Source: Streptomyces lunaelactis
GTDB taxonomy: Bacteria; Actinomycetota; Actinomycetes; Streptomycetales; Streptomycetaceae
DNA: 64,000 bases
Direction of reading: 5' to 3'
Assembly: GCF_003054555.1 (NCBI RefSeq)
Contig: NZ_CP026304.1
Span: 496,001 to 560,000, forward strand
The notes beneath the pieces are model-generated. The model ran no database searches and was not told the DNA's origin. It saw only the letters and a list, made by a program, of their open reading frames with translations. Within the stretch, counting starts at the first letter, position 1, and every line of letters begins with the position of its first letter. Both the position numbers and the translations under genes were made by a program. Of this stretch, positions 43,316-52,606 are shown piece after piece.

Positions 43316-44542
43316 TCAATCGCCCCGGGCATGCAGGGAACGGCCGAGGCGGTGGGCCACAACGCCCGCGAACCGGATCGCGTCGGCCGCAGCGGGCAGC
43401 GGATCGTCCCGGCAGAGCCAGGCCCGTTCCGTACGCCGCCAGGAAAACAGACCGGGCGGCAGCCGGTGCTCGTCCCGCAGCCAGACCGCCGCCGACGGCA
43501 GATCGAGTTGACCGGCGACGAAATCCCGGTTTTCGTCCTGCGGGCTGTCCGGTACGTCACGGCCCGTCAGGTCCAGGTGCATTGCCCGTACCACGTCGAT
43601 TCCGTCGGCGTTCTGGAACAGCCGGAACTGCGCACCTGCGCGCGGGTTGAAATCCACCAGCTTGTAACGCCCGTCGCGACGGTCGTAACGCCAGTCGAGG
43701 TCGGCCGGCCCGCTGTAGCCGATCCGGCGGCACAGCCCCGCGGCCAGCTCCGCCAGGCAGGAATTGCGCAGGGCGACCGCCCTGGTGGTCACCCCCGCGT
43801 ACGGCGGCCACGAGCGCAGCTTCAGGCCGGTGAAGACGACGCGCGGTGTGCCGCCCGCACCGCAGTAGAGGTGGGTGATCCAGTCCTCCGCGTGTTCTCT
43901 CGGGATGTACTCCTGCATCAGGACCGGGGGCAGCGCGCCTGTCGGATACCGGGCCAGCAGCTCCCGCTCGTCGCGGACCACGGTGGTGCCGCTCACGGCC
44001 GGGTTGCGCAGCCTGCTCCACGCCTCGAGGTTCTTGAGCACCAGCGGAAAGCCCAGCTCACGCCCTGCCTCCACCAGTTCGTCGCGATCTGCAGGCGCCC
44101 GGGTGCGCGGGGAGGGCACACCGAGTTCCTCGCACATCCTGTGCAGGCTCGCCTTGTCGGCCAGCCGCCGCGGCAGACCGGAGGGCACCGCGGGGAGCAG
44201 AAAGCACTCCGCCAGTTGGTCGGAGTGCTCCGCCAGCAGGATGGCGGCTTCGTCGTCGGTCGGTACGGGCATGCAGCGCGAGCCGATGGCCCGGCCGATC
44301 GACAGCAGGGCATCGATCAGCAGCCGCGGTTCCTCCAGGCCGGTCGTCGGCCAGACGAACCTGCGGGTGACATGGCGTGAGAACGCCACCGGAGTGAACC
44401 TGTCCTCGACGACGGCGTGGACCGGGACACCCAGCCGCCCGATCGTGCGCACCACGCCGAGGCCGCCGTGGTGCAGGGGATAGCTGCCGATCTTGGTGAG
44501 GAGAGTGGGCATCGCACGGTCGAGGGGTGGTCCGGCGTTCAT
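43316..44542 (-). CDS. ATP-grasp ligase
   Basis: A 408-aa ATP-grasp enzyme. The ATP-binding N-lobe has FPLVLKNLEAWSR and the hinge PPVLMQEYIPREHAED; the metal site is KLVDFNPRAGAQFRLFQ (DxNPR). The domain order and size resemble the D-aspartate ligase/carbamoyl-phosphate-like group that joins a carboxylate to an amine. In this cluster it could attach an amino acid to a sugar or peptide; the substrate is unknown. GGAGGGG precedes the ATG at 44542. First gene of the leftward operon (ATP-grasp, kinase, acyltransferase, flippase). Confidence 0.88.
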   Translation of the reverse strand: MNAGPPLDRAMPTLLTKIGSYPLHHGGLGVVRTIGRLGVPVHAVVEDRFTPVAFSRHVTRRFVWPTTGLEEPRLLIDALLSIGRAIGSRCMPVPTDDEAAILLAEHSDQLAECFLLPAVPSGLPRRLADKASLHRMCEELGVPSPRTRAPADRDELVEAGRELGFPLVLKNLEAWSRLRNPAVSGTTVVRDERELLARYPTGALPPVLMQEYIPREHAEDWITHLYCGAGGTPRVVFTGLKLRSWPPYAGVTTRAVALRNSCLAELAAGLCRRIGYSGPADLDWRYDRRDGRYKLVDFNPRAGAQFRLFQNADGIDVVRAMHLDLTGRDVPDSPQDENRDFVAGQLDLPSAAVWLRDEHRLPPGLFSWRRTERAWLCRDDPLPAAADAIRFAGVVAHRLGRSLHARGD

Positions 44543-45132
44543 CCGGCGTCCCCTCCGCCATGGAGATCAGCCATCGTCTCTCCGGACGTCGATGGGGCGG
44601 GCCGCTGTGCGGTGACCGACTGTGGGCAGACGGTGGGCGTCCACACGGGAGTTCACCCATGTGCCGCGTCGGCGTCGGCACATGAAGGTGTGCGAGCCGA
44701 CGTTCACGCCCTGCGCGGAACCGGAGAGTTCGCTGATGCAGGGCGGCAGCGCCGTCGCGGCGGCCGCAGCTGCGACGGCCCTGCACCGCGCACGCCCCGG
44801 CCGATCGTCCGGGAAGGGCCTCGCGTCCATCACTCGTGACCTCTCACTCCGCAGGGACTGGATCTGTACTTCGCTGTCTTTGTGACGGACCGTTACCGCT
44901 GACCGCTATGGCCACTATGAGAGATGATGTCAGAATTAGTGCCATATGTAGCAAGTTGTGGATGACTGGCCTTATGGTGAATGAGATCTGTCCAAAGACC
45001 GGCCGTCGGCAGCCGAGCGGCCGGTGAAGCACCGGGCTGCGGAGAGGAGCACCGCCAACTGGCCCTATCGGATCGGCAGGTTGTGCGCGGCACGGGTCGC
45101 GCCCGTGGGCAGCCATCCCCGGAGGTTTGATC
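44543..45132. other. Divergent promoter region of the polysaccharide cluster
   Basis: 590 bp between the leftward ATP-grasp operon and the rightward kinase operon. The stretch 44880-44990 is markedly AT-rich (CCATATGTAGCAAGTTGTGG) and is the likely promoter zone. I found no long dyad. Confidence 0.5.
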
Positions 45133-46293
45133 GTGAACCGTGTCCCGACCTTCACGACAGCGCCCGGGACGGCGCCGGGACCTCCGGCCGAGCAGTTCGC
45201 GGACTCCGTGAATTTTCCGAATACTCCGCGTCACCGGAGCGCCCGTGCGCTGTGGGATCCCCTGCTCGGGCTGCTGCCGCTGCGCACTCCGCGTGTTCTC
45301 GGCACATTGACCGACGGTCTGCGGGCGCAACGCTTGGTGCGCGGGATGCATCCCCGCGAGGTCACTGTGGTCCGGCGCCCCACCTGGCCCCAGACCAATC
45401 TGCTGGTGTTCGGGTTGCGGCGGGGCAACCTGACCGTCGTGGTCAAACACCCCAGGAACGAACGGGCGGCCGGCGCCCTCGCCCGTGAATGGGACGTTCT
45501 GCGGGAGCTGGCCGCGGACGACCGGCTCGCCCCCTGGCGGCAGCTGCTGCCGCAGGCCGTCAGCTATCTGCCCGGCGGGCCTGGCCGGATGCTCGCCCAG
45601 GGGCGGCTTGTGGGCGTACCCGCGGAGCGCCTGGTCCGGGGCCGACCGCAGGATCTGCACCGAACGGTCACCGCTGCCCTCTCATTTCTGGCGGAACTGC
45701 GGCGTGCGACCGGAGTTGCGCAGCCGGGCGCCGAACGGTCCGGTGAATGGGCCGAACCGCAGCTGGAGATCCTTTCCACGGAGATCGGATGGTGCCGGGC
45801 GGGTGCGGGTGCGGCGGGACTTCAGGCGCTGCGCCGGCGCCTGTACGAGGGCCTGGCCAAGGCCGTCATGACGGAGGCCTGGACGCATGGGGACTTCCAC
45901 CCGGGCAATGTGCTGCTGAGTGAGGAGCGCGCCCGGGTCGCCGGTGTGTACGACTGGGGCAACGCGCGGATGGACGGCCCGTCGGAGATCGACGCCTGCA
46001 TGTTCGTACTGGCCGTCCGGGCGGCGCTCAGCGGCCGCCCGCTGGGGAGGCTGGTTGCCGATGCCGTCCGTGCCGGTGGGCTGCCGGCCGCGGATCGTGA
46101 ACTGCTCTCGGCCGCCGCCGTGGATCCGGACGTCGGCGGCGACTCGGCGGTACTGCCGCTCCTGACCTGGCTGTGGCACGTGTCCGGCAATGTGCGGAAG
46201 TCGTCGCAGTTCGGGCGAAGTCACTGGTGGGTTTCCGACACCGTCGCACCTGTCCTCGAGGAGGCCTCCCGATGGGCAAGCGTCGGACACTGA
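45133..46293 (+). CDS. Aminoglycoside-phosphotransferase-fold kinase (copy 2)
   Basis: A 386-aa paralogue of the kinase at 42041. It keeps WTHGDFHPGNVLLS (catalytic Asp), VYDWGNARMDGPSEIDACMF (metal-binding Asp), VVVKHPRNERAAG (ATP Lys) and LLTWLWHVSGNVRKSS. GGAGG at 45121 lies 7 bases before the GTG at 45133. Role as for copy 1: phosphorylation of a glycan precursor is the best guess. Its 3' end overlaps the start of the membrane protein gene (46272), so they are co-transcribed. Confidence 0.87.
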   Translation: MNRVPTFTTAPGTAPGPPAEQFADSVNFPNTPRHRSARALWDPLLGLLPLRTPRVLGTLTDGLRAQRLVRGMHPREVTVVRRPTWPQTNLLVFGLRRGNLTVVVKHPRNERAAGALAREWDVLRELAADDRLAPWRQLLPQAVSYLPGGPGRMLAQGRLVGVPAERLVRGRPQDLHRTVTAALSFLAELRRATGVAQPGAERSGEWAEPQLEILSTEIGWCRAGAGAAGLQALRRRLYEGLAKAVMTEAWTHGDFHPGNVLLSEERARVAGVYDWGNARMDGPSEIDACMFVLAVRAALSGRPLGRLVADAVRAGGLPAADRELLSAAAVDPDVGGDSAVLPLLTWLWHVSGNVRKSSQFGRSHWWVSDTVAPVLEEASRWASVGH

Positions 46294-48098
46294 CAGGCGG
46301 CTCCATGCCGACTCGTGCAGGCACCGAGGCGCCGCCAGGCACGTCCCCGACGGGCGAATCCGGGCCATGGCGAGCCACCACCCGCCGCTGGGTGATCAGG
46401 GCCGTGCTGCTGACCGCGCTCGCGCTGTGGCTGCTGTCTCTGCGCAATGTCGACCTCGACCGGATGCGGGATCTCGGTCTGCTCCAGGTGCTGCCGGTGC
46501 TCTTCTGGATCGCGATGGCCCTGCTCACCTTGGGCTTCTGCGTCGCCCTGAGTAACCGGCGCACCGGCAACGGTTGGTTCGCGGCCTACGTCCTGGCCCT
46601 GATCGCGGTCATCCACGCCACCCCTTCGCTGCTGTACCCGGAACTGCGCTACTCATGGGCGTGGAAGCATGTGGCGGTCATCGACGCGATGCTGCGGCAC
46701 GGCGGCGAGGTGCCGCACGCCGAAGAATTCTCCATCTACAACCAGTGGCCGGGTTTCTTCCAGCTCAACGCGCTGTTCCTACGGGCCACCGGTCTTGGGT
46801 CCCCCCTCGGCTACGCCGAGTGGACGCAGCCGTTGGTCAACGTTCTGCTGCTCGGCCCGCTGCTGTTGATGTACCGCGCGGTCGCACGTGACCGGAGGCT
46901 GATCTGGGGGGCCGTCTGGATCTACTACTCCTGTTCCTGGGTGGGGCAGGACTACTTCGCGCCGCAGGCCTTCGCCTTTCTGCTGTTCGTGACCGTGATC
47001 GCCTTGGTCCTGCGGCAGCTGCCGTCCTCCGCGCTCCCGCGGCCCGGCCGTCAGCGACGAGGATCCTGGCCGCCGGGACTGCTGCTCCTGGTGTTGGTGA
47101 TCGTGGCCGCGATCGTGTCCTCGCATCCACTCACCCCGCTGATGCTGCTCAGTGCGCTGGTGGTGCTGTCGCTGCCGCGACGCAACCGGCGGGTGGTGCT
47201 GCCGGTGCTGGCCGGGGCGGTCGTGCTCACCGCCGCCTGGGACGCCACCGTGGCACGGCCGTATATCTCGGCCGACCTCAGCAGTCTCGTGAATGATCTT
47301 CTCCAGCCTGACGCGAACGTCGTCTCCGGGTTGGCCAGGCTGGGGCCTGCTGCTCCGGGACAGGTCATCGTGTCCTGGGTCGACCGGGGCCTGTCCGGGG
47401 CCGCCTTCCTGCTGGCTGCGATCGCTTTCGCGCGCCGCCCCTGGACACGCCGTACCGGACTCCCGTTGCTCGTGGTCTCCCCCATGCTTCTCCTGGCCGC
47501 GAACGCCTACGGCGGAGAGATGATCTTCCGGGCCTACCTGTTCGCACTGCCCGCCGCAGCCTTCCTGATCGCGGCCCTGCTCCTGCGGGAGGGCACGCGG
47601 CCGCGTCGGCGGATGCTCGCCGTCTACCCCGTTCTGCTGGCCATGCTCGGCGGCCTGGTCTTCGGCTACTACGGCAAGGAGGCGATGAACCACTTCACTT
47701 CCCAGGAGGCCGCTGCCGTCCGCTATCTGATCGACACCGCTCCACCGGGTTCACGGATCGTCTCCCTCAGCTCGTCCATGCCCGGCGTGGACGAGGACTA
47801 CGACCTGCATGAACGTGCGCCCGTGGACGACCAGGACCTCGCTGACAAGCGGCTACTGGTGAGGAACCCGCTGTCGGGTGTGCAGGCGCTCGTCGACGTG
47901 GCCACCGCCAGTGAGCCGGCCTACGTCATCCTCAGCCGTGCACAGGCCGCCGAAAGCTACCTCAACGGAACGCTTCCCGCCGACACCGTGTCGCGGCTGC
48001 AGTCGGCGCTCGCCAAAGCACCGAACTTCACGCTCGTCTACCGCAACCGCGACGCAGCGGTCTACCGGTACGACGCTCCAGCGGAGGGGACACACTGA
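46272..48098 (+). CDS. Large polytopic membrane protein, GT-C-like glycosyltransferase or polymerase
   Basis: A 608-aa membrane protein with about 11-12 transmembrane helices from residue 35 to 475 (e.g. AVLLTALALWLLSL, LFWIAMALLTLGFCVAL, LLLLVLVIVAAIVSS) and a ~135-residue soluble domain at the C-terminus (YDLHERAPVDDQDLADKRLL, YVILSRAQAAESYLNG). An early acidic loop, HATPSLLYPELRYSWAWKHV, is the kind of extracytoplasmic loop that carries catalysis in GT-C enzymes. It may be the polymerase or a lipid-sugar-dependent transferase of the cluster. Start set by GAGGAGG ahead of the ATG; it overlaps the kinase by 22 bp. Confidence 0.8.
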   Translation: MGKRRTLTGGSMPTRAGTEAPPGTSPTGESGPWRATTRRWVIRAVLLTALALWLLSLRNVDLDRMRDLGLLQVLPVLFWIAMALLTLGFCVALSNRRTGNGWFAAYVLALIAVIHATPSLLYPELRYSWAWKHVAVIDAMLRHGGEVPHAEEFSIYNQWPGFFQLNALFLRATGLGSPLGYAEWTQPLVNVLLLGPLLLMYRAVARDRRLIWGAVWIYYSCSWVGQDYFAPQAFAFLLFVTVIALVLRQLPSSALPRPGRQRRGSWPPGLLLLVLVIVAAIVSSHPLTPLMLLSALVVLSLPRRNRRVVLPVLAGAVVLTAAWDATVARPYISADLSSLVNDLLQPDANVVSGLARLGPAAPGQVIVSWVDRGLSGAAFLLAAIAFARRPWTRRTGLPLLVVSPMLLLAANAYGGEMIFRAYLFALPAAAFLIAALLLREGTRPRRRMLAVYPVLLAMLGGLVFGYYGKEAMNHFTSQEAAAVRYLIDTAPPGSRIVSLSSSMPGVDEDYDLHERAPVDDQDLADKRLLVRNPLSGVQALVDVATASEPAYVILSRAQAAESYLNGTLPADTVSRLQSALAKAPNFTLVYRNRDAAVYRYDAPAEGTH

Positions 48099-48490
48099 TG
48101 ACTTCGCTGCGCTGGGGGCTCGCCCTGTCTGGCTGGGCTGCTCTAGCGGTCACCGCTCTGCCGGCCGCCCACCCCTTGCGGGTGCTGGTCATTGCCGCCT
48201 TCCTGCTCGTCTGTCCTGGACTTGCGGCCGTACAGTCGCTGCGACCGGCGGCGCGACGAGGCCGAGATCCGGCCGAGCTCCTGGAAGCCGCCGTGCTCAG
48301 CGTGGTGGTCAGCCTCTCGCTGTCGGTGCTCGTGGCGGAGGCGCTTTTCCTCAGCGGCACGTTCACCGCCCGGCGGGCTCTGCTGGCGCTCGCCGTTCTC
48401 ACCTCACTCCTGGCGCTTGTGCCGCGACCTGGCAGCAAGCGGTCCAAGGAGCGGCCGGTCACCGCGGAATCCACTGAGCCGGAAGGGTAG
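48098..48490 (+). CDS. Small membrane protein (130 aa)
   Basis: A 130-aa protein with three or four transmembrane helices: LALSGWAALAVTALPAAHPL, VLVIAAFLLVCPGLAAVQSL, AAVLSVVVSLSLSVLVAEAL, LLALAVLTSLLALVP. The C-terminus is charged. Its ATG overlaps the stop of the preceding large membrane protein, so the two are probably a functional pair. I recognise no family. Confidence 0.8.
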   Translation: MTSLRWGLALSGWAALAVTALPAAHPLRVLVIAAFLLVCPGLAAVQSLRPAARRGRDPAELLEAAVLSVVVSLSLSVLVAEALFLSGTFTARRALLALAVLTSLLALVPRPGSKRSKERPVTAESTEPEG

Positions 48491-48594
48491 CCGTGACAGG
48501 GAATGGCGCTGCGCGGAAAGGCCCGCGAATGGTTGCCTTCCGGTGGCTGGTGCACCCTGGTTGAAGAACCTTTCCTCGGCGAGGAGGTACGGGA

Positions 48595-49866
48595 ATGCCC
48601 CCGAATTTCAGCGCGACCACCCGGTACCGGGCGGCCAAGGAAGCGACCGGGATCCGCCGTGACCGGGATCCGGTCGTCGTCATCGGAGCTGGACCGTACG
48701 GGCTCGCCATCGCTGCCCGGCTGAGCGCCGCGGGTGTTCCCTTCAGAATTTTCGGCGAGCCGATGCAGGGCTGGCAGACCCATATGCCCGAAGGGATGTT
48801 TCTGAAGTCCGTCCCGGCGGCGTCGTCGATTTCCGCCCCGGAGCCCGGGTACGGGTTCGCGGATTTCCGCGCGGCTCAGGGCAACGGGCCGGTTGGCGAT
48901 CTCTACCCGATCCCGGTCGAGGAATTCATCCGCTACGGGCGATGGTTCCAGGAACGCCGCGTGCCCGAAGTGGAGCGGTCGATGGTGCGCGGTGTGCAGG
49001 CCGTCGACGGCGGGTTCGGCATCACTCTCGACTCCGGCGAGGAGTTCCCCGCCGGAGCTGTGGTGATCTCCACGGGGCTGGTCCCGTTCGCCCATGAGCC
49101 ACCGGAGCTGCGCGGCCTCGCCGCCGCGGGGCTGACCTCCCACCCGTGCGAGCACCGGAACATGACCGGCTTCGCAGGGAAGCAAGTGGCCGTCCTGGGT
49201 GCGGGACAGTCGGCGCTGGAGAGCGCAGCACTGCTGTACGAGGCGGGTGCCCGCCCCACCGTGGTGGCCCGTGCCCCTGCCGTCGTTTTCGGTGATCCTC
49301 CGCAGGCGGACCGGTACGGCGCCCGTTCCCGTTCCACCCGGCTGTACAAGCCTGGCTCCGTGCTGGGCCCCGGCTGGTCGCTCCTGGCTGTGAGCCGAGG
49401 CGCGGCCGCCTACCGCCATTTGCCGACATCCGTGCGGATGCGCCTGCTGCACGACGTGCTGGGCCCGTCCGGTGCCTGGTGGCTGCGGGAGCGCGTGGAC
49501 GGCCGCTTCCCGGTGCTGTGCGGGCGCTCGGTGCGCTCCTCCGTGCCGGAGGAGGGGACGGTGCGCCTCGAGTTGGCGGACACCGGCGGCGGAACCGAGC
49601 TGCTGCGCGCCGACCATCTCCTGGCGGCCACGGGCTACCGGGTGGACGTGGACCGGCTCGGGCTCCTGGAGCCCACACTTCGTCAGGCGGTGCGGACCTT
49701 CGGCGGTGCACCGCGGCTGTCCGCCGGCTTCGAGTCTTCGGTGCCCGGCCTCTATTTCACCGGGCTGGCCGCGGCACCCAGCTTCGGGCCGGTCCTGCGA
49801 TTCGTCTGCGGTACAGGTTTCGCCGCCCGGCAGGTCGCCGACTCGGTCGCGGCCAGGAACCGGTGA
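48595..49866 (+). CDS. FAD/NAD(P)-dependent oxidoreductase
   Basis: A 423-aa flavoprotein. The FAD motif is VVVIGAGPYGLAIAARL (27-43). The NAD(P) motif is QVAVLGAGQSALESAALL (about 200). MPEGMFLKSVPAAS and VVISTGLVPFAHEPP are like lysine/ornithine N-hydroxylase and flavin-monooxygenase relatives, and the end YFTGLAAAPSFGPVLRFVCG is the usual ATG-like motif area. The substrate is unknown; in this operon it could oxidise a sugar or amino group of the glycan. GAGGAGG precedes the ATG. The stop overlaps the GH16 gene (GTGA). Confidence 0.87.
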   Translation: MPPNFSATTRYRAAKEATGIRRDRDPVVVIGAGPYGLAIAARLSAAGVPFRIFGEPMQGWQTHMPEGMFLKSVPAASSISAPEPGYGFADFRAAQGNGPVGDLYPIPVEEFIRYGRWFQERRVPEVERSMVRGVQAVDGGFGITLDSGEEFPAGAVVISTGLVPFAHEPPELRGLAAAGLTSHPCEHRNMTGFAGKQVAVLGAGQSALESAALLYEAGARPTVVARAPAVVFGDPPQADRYGARSRSTRLYKPGSVLGPGWSLLAVSRGAAAYRHLPTSVRMRLLHDVLGPSGAWWLRERVDGRFPVLCGRSVRSSVPEEGTVRLELADTGGGTELLRADHLLAATGYRVDVDRLGLLEPTLRQAVRTFGGAPRLSAGFESSVPGLYFTGLAAAPSFGPVLRFVCGTGFAARQVADSVAARNR

Positions 49867-50684
49867 CAGCGGGGCCGGCCGCGCGGGTCTGGCAGGCGGT
49901 GGCTGCGTGCCTGCTCATGCTGGCGACGGCCTGCGGCAGCGGCACCATGGCCCCGAGCCCGCCTGCTGCGGGCACGTGGCGGCTGGTCTTCTACGACGAC
50001 TTCGACGGCTCGAAACTCGATACCGATCGCTGGGTCACCTGCTACGACTGGAACGAGGACGGGTGCACCAACAACGGGAACGACGAGGTGCAGTGGTACC
50101 TCCCTGGCCAGGTGTCGGTGGGCGGAGGCCACCTCACCCTCAGCGCCGAGCGCCGTACCACCAAGGGGAGCGACGGCAAGGCCTACCCGTGGACCTCCGG
50201 CATGATCACAACCGGGCGTGACCACTGGGACGGCCGTCCCCGGCGGACCTTCACTTATGGCTACTTCGAGGCGGCGATCCGCATTCCCCCTGAGGCCGGC
50301 ATGTTCCCGGCCTTCTGGATGATGCCCGCGTCCCGGTACACACCTCCCGAGCTGGACATCATGGAGTCCTTCGAAACCACGCAGCAAGCCGAGATGTCTG
50401 TGCACTGGCGGGACCGCGAGGGTGCCGAACAGCGGGAGGGAGGAGCGTACGGACCGGTCGATTTCCCCGCCGGGTACCACGTGTTCGGGCTCCTCTGGGA
50501 GCCCGACGGGCTGACCTGGTACGTGGACGACGTCAAGCGGTTCCGGGTGACCGACCCGGCCCGGATCCCGAACGTCCCCATGGAAGTGCTGATCAATCTG
50601 GCTGTGGGTGTTCCCGATCCTCCGCCCCCCTCGGTCGACTCCGCGCGGATGCGGGTGGACTGGGTACGCGTCTGGCAGCACTGA
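49863..50684 (+). CDS. GH16 glycoside hydrolase, lipoprotein
   Basis: A 273-aa GH16 enzyme with lipobox LATAC (Cys24). The catalytic ExDxxE is Glu163, Asp165, Glu168 in PELDIMESFE. The fold begins RLVFYDDFDGSKLDTDRW, includes YGYFEAAIRIPPEAG, and ends MRVDWVRVWQH. It is likely anchored outside the membrane, where it may trim or release the cluster's glycan, much like the endo-hydrolases of other exopolysaccharide loci. It has the same ending as the separate secreted GH16 at 35255. Convergent with the deacetylase, 23 bp apart. Confidence 0.92.
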   Translation: MTAGPAARVWQAVAACLLMLATACGSGTMAPSPPAAGTWRLVFYDDFDGSKLDTDRWVTCYDWNEDGCTNNGNDEVQWYLPGQVSVGGGHLTLSAERRTTKGSDGKAYPWTSGMITTGRDHWDGRPRRTFTYGYFEAAIRIPPEAGMFPAFWMMPASRYTPPELDIMESFETTQQAEMSVHWRDREGAEQREGGAYGPVDFPAGYHVFGLLWEPDGLTWYVDDVKRFRVTDPARIPNVPMEVLINLAVGVPDPPPPSVDSARMRVDWVRVWQH

Positions 50685-50707
50685 GCGAGAGCGGGCGTCA
50701 GCCTCTG

Positions 50708-51520
50708 TCAGGCTGCCGGAAGAGCTTGGTACGGCCGGTGCAGCCGTGCCCGGAGCCGGCGGTACGAGCGCCATCCCCTGGTCCGCACTCGCTCGGGAAA
50801 CGGGGCCACCGGGGCGCCGGCTCCTTCGGTCCACAGCCTGAAGAGTTCCGGGCCGGTGTCGGTGTGCACCATCAGCCGGGCGATCCTCAGTGGGTCGTCC
50901 CCGGGCGAACTGAAGGCATTGCTGACGGCGGCGGCCGATGTCCAGCCCGCCTCCCGCACCATGCGGCAGACGGCGAGGCTCGAGTAACCGTGGGGATAGG
51001 CGAACGCGGAGACCGGGTGACCGAGGGCGTCCTCGAGTTGGTCTTTGCAGCCGGCCACCTCATCCCTCAGCGGGCGCCCGGACAGCGTGTCGAGCTGCGG
51101 ATGCGTCCTGGTGTGACCGCCTATCTCGAAGCCGAGCTCATCCAGCTCCTCGACCTGGCCCCAGCTGAGCATTGGCGCGGGCGGGAAGAGACTGCCGCCG
51201 GGCGGCCGGCCCGGTGCGTGCATCGCGCCCGTGGTGATGTACAGGGTGGCGGGAAGTCCCCGATCGGCGAGCAGCGGAGCCACCGTCGAGTAGAAATCGG
51301 CGTATCCGTCGTCGAAGGTCAGCACGGCGGACCGGGCCGGAATCGGAGGGCCGCCGTGCAGGGCCGCCACGAGTCGCCGCAGCGGGATCACATCGAGGCC
51401 GCTGCCCACGATGCGGTCGAGATGATCGGCAAGGGTGCGAGGGCTCACGGTGAGCGGCGCGATCCACGACGGCGGGTCGAGGGTGACCGAGTGGTAGAGG
51501 AAGACGGGCACGGCGTTCAT
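50708..51520 (-). CDS. Polysaccharide deacetylase (NodB/CE4)
   Basis: A 270-aa CE4-family enzyme. NodB motif 1 is TFDDGY (Asp70, Asp71), motif 2 is H136TRTH140. VFLYHSVTLDPPSW at the N-terminus is the usual family opening, and YPHGYSSLAVCRMV is a later motif. It removes N-acetyl groups from sugars of a glycan, probably that of this cluster. There is no clear signal peptide, so it may act in the cytosol on a precursor or be exported otherwise. The upstream GT2 gene overlaps the start (ATGA). Confidence 0.92.
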   Translation of the reverse strand: MNAVPVFLYHSVTLDPPSWIAPLTVSPRTLADHLDRIVGSGLDVIPLRRLVAALHGGPPIPARSAVLTFDDGYADFYSTVAPLLADRGLPATLYITTGAMHAPGRPPGGSLFPPAPMLSWGQVEELDELGFEIGGHTRTHPQLDTLSGRPLRDEVAGCKDQLEDALGHPVSAFAYPHGYSSLAVCRMVREAGWTSAAAVSNAFSSPGDDPLRIARLMVHTDTGPELFRLWTEGAGAPVAPFPERVRTRGWRSYRRLRARLHRPYQALPAA

Positions 51521-52524
51521 GGACGGCTCCTGCCGACGGGCACGGGCGCCTCGTCGGTGCTCGAACCACCCACGGGCGGCGGCGGGCGGTGCGGAGCGGA
51601 GGGGGACGAGAGCGAGTGGATCCGGCCGACGGCGTAACCGGCGACGGTGGCGCAGACACCCGTGGACAGCGCCGCGAGGGTGCGCAGGGCGCCTGGACGG
51701 CCCGGCTGCAGATTCCGGGCGAAGGCCCGGGGGATGGTCGATCTCAGATAGGTGCGCTCGCTGGCCAGGGCGGCCCTGCTGCCGCTGTGCCGGGCGACCA
51801 GCGCCTTGGACAGCCCTTCCGCGTAGCAACGCGACCTGAAGTAGGCCCAGTTGGAACGTGTCCCGGGGACCCGGTGACGTACCGCTGCGGCAGGTTCGTA
51901 GAGTAGTACGGCGTCGGGCAGCCGGGCCGCGATCCGCAGACACAGCTCTGTCTCCTCGCATCCCAGGGGGCGGGTTCCGACCCGTCCGAGGTCGGTGCGG
52001 AAGCCGCCGGCCAGGACCACCTCGGACCTGCGGAAGGACATGTTGGCACCGATGAAGTTCCGCACCGGCGCGGGCCTTTCGGGCAGTCCGCGGTACGAGC
52101 AGCCGACCACCCAGTCGAATTCCGGCGGGAACCACACCGGCCGGTGCGTGACCCACCACGGCCGGACGAGCCCCCCGACACCCACGACACGGGGGTCGGT
52201 GTAGTGCTCCAGCATGCGGTCGGTCCAGTCAGGATCGGCGGCAGCGTCGTCATCGAGGAAGGCCACCACGTCGCCGCGGGCCGCGGCCACCCCGGTGTTA
52301 CGTGCGCCGGAGAGGCCCTTGCGCTCGCGGTTGGGAACCACCCGGACTCCGGGCAGCGAGGCGGTGGCCTGCTCGTAGAGTTCCTGGCAGTGGTCGATCA
52401 CCAGCACGATCTCGTCCGCCGCGCGCTCCTGGGCACATACCGAGCCGACCGCGGCCCGGATGTCCTCCCACCGGTCGAGGGTGTAGGCGCAGATGATGAC
52501 AGACAGGCTCGGTGCGGTGCTCAT
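51517..52524 (-). CDS. GT2 glycosyltransferase
   Basis: A 335-aa GT-A-fold family 2 glycosyltransferase. SVIICAYTLDRWEDIRAAV at the N-terminus; the sugar-nucleotide/metal motif DDD at 91-93 (VAFLDDDAAADPDW); the acceptor motif GCEETELCLR. One C-terminal hydrophobic segment (ALRTLAALSTGVCATVAGY) may attach it to the membrane. Middle gene of the leftward operon of three GT2 genes and a deacetylase; its stop overlaps the deacetylase ATG. Confidence 0.9.
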   Translation of the reverse strand: MSTAPSLSVIICAYTLDRWEDIRAAVGSVCAQERAADEIVLVIDHCQELYEQATASLPGVRVVPNRERKGLSGARNTGVAAARGDVVAFLDDDAAADPDWTDRMLEHYTDPRVVGVGGLVRPWWVTHRPVWFPPEFDWVVGCSYRGLPERPAPVRNFIGANMSFRRSEVVLAGGFRTDLGRVGTRPLGCEETELCLRIAARLPDAVLLYEPAAAVRHRVPGTRSNWAYFRSRCYAEGLSKALVARHSGSRAALASERTYLRSTIPRAFARNLQPGRPGALRTLAALSTGVCATVAGYAVGRIHSLSSPSAPHRPPPPVGGSSTDEAPVPVGRSRP

Positions 52525-52606
52525 GACGGCCTCCCGGCGGTGGCGGGGGGCGTGGTCGCCGTTCCCGCCGGCTCGGATGCCCTGAGGGCACGTGATGCGT
52601 ACACAG

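Noticed and set aside
42041..46293. Aminoglycoside resistance genes
   Set aside because: The two APH-fold kinases lie in a glycan cluster, are paralogues of each other and do not resemble named resistance subtypes.
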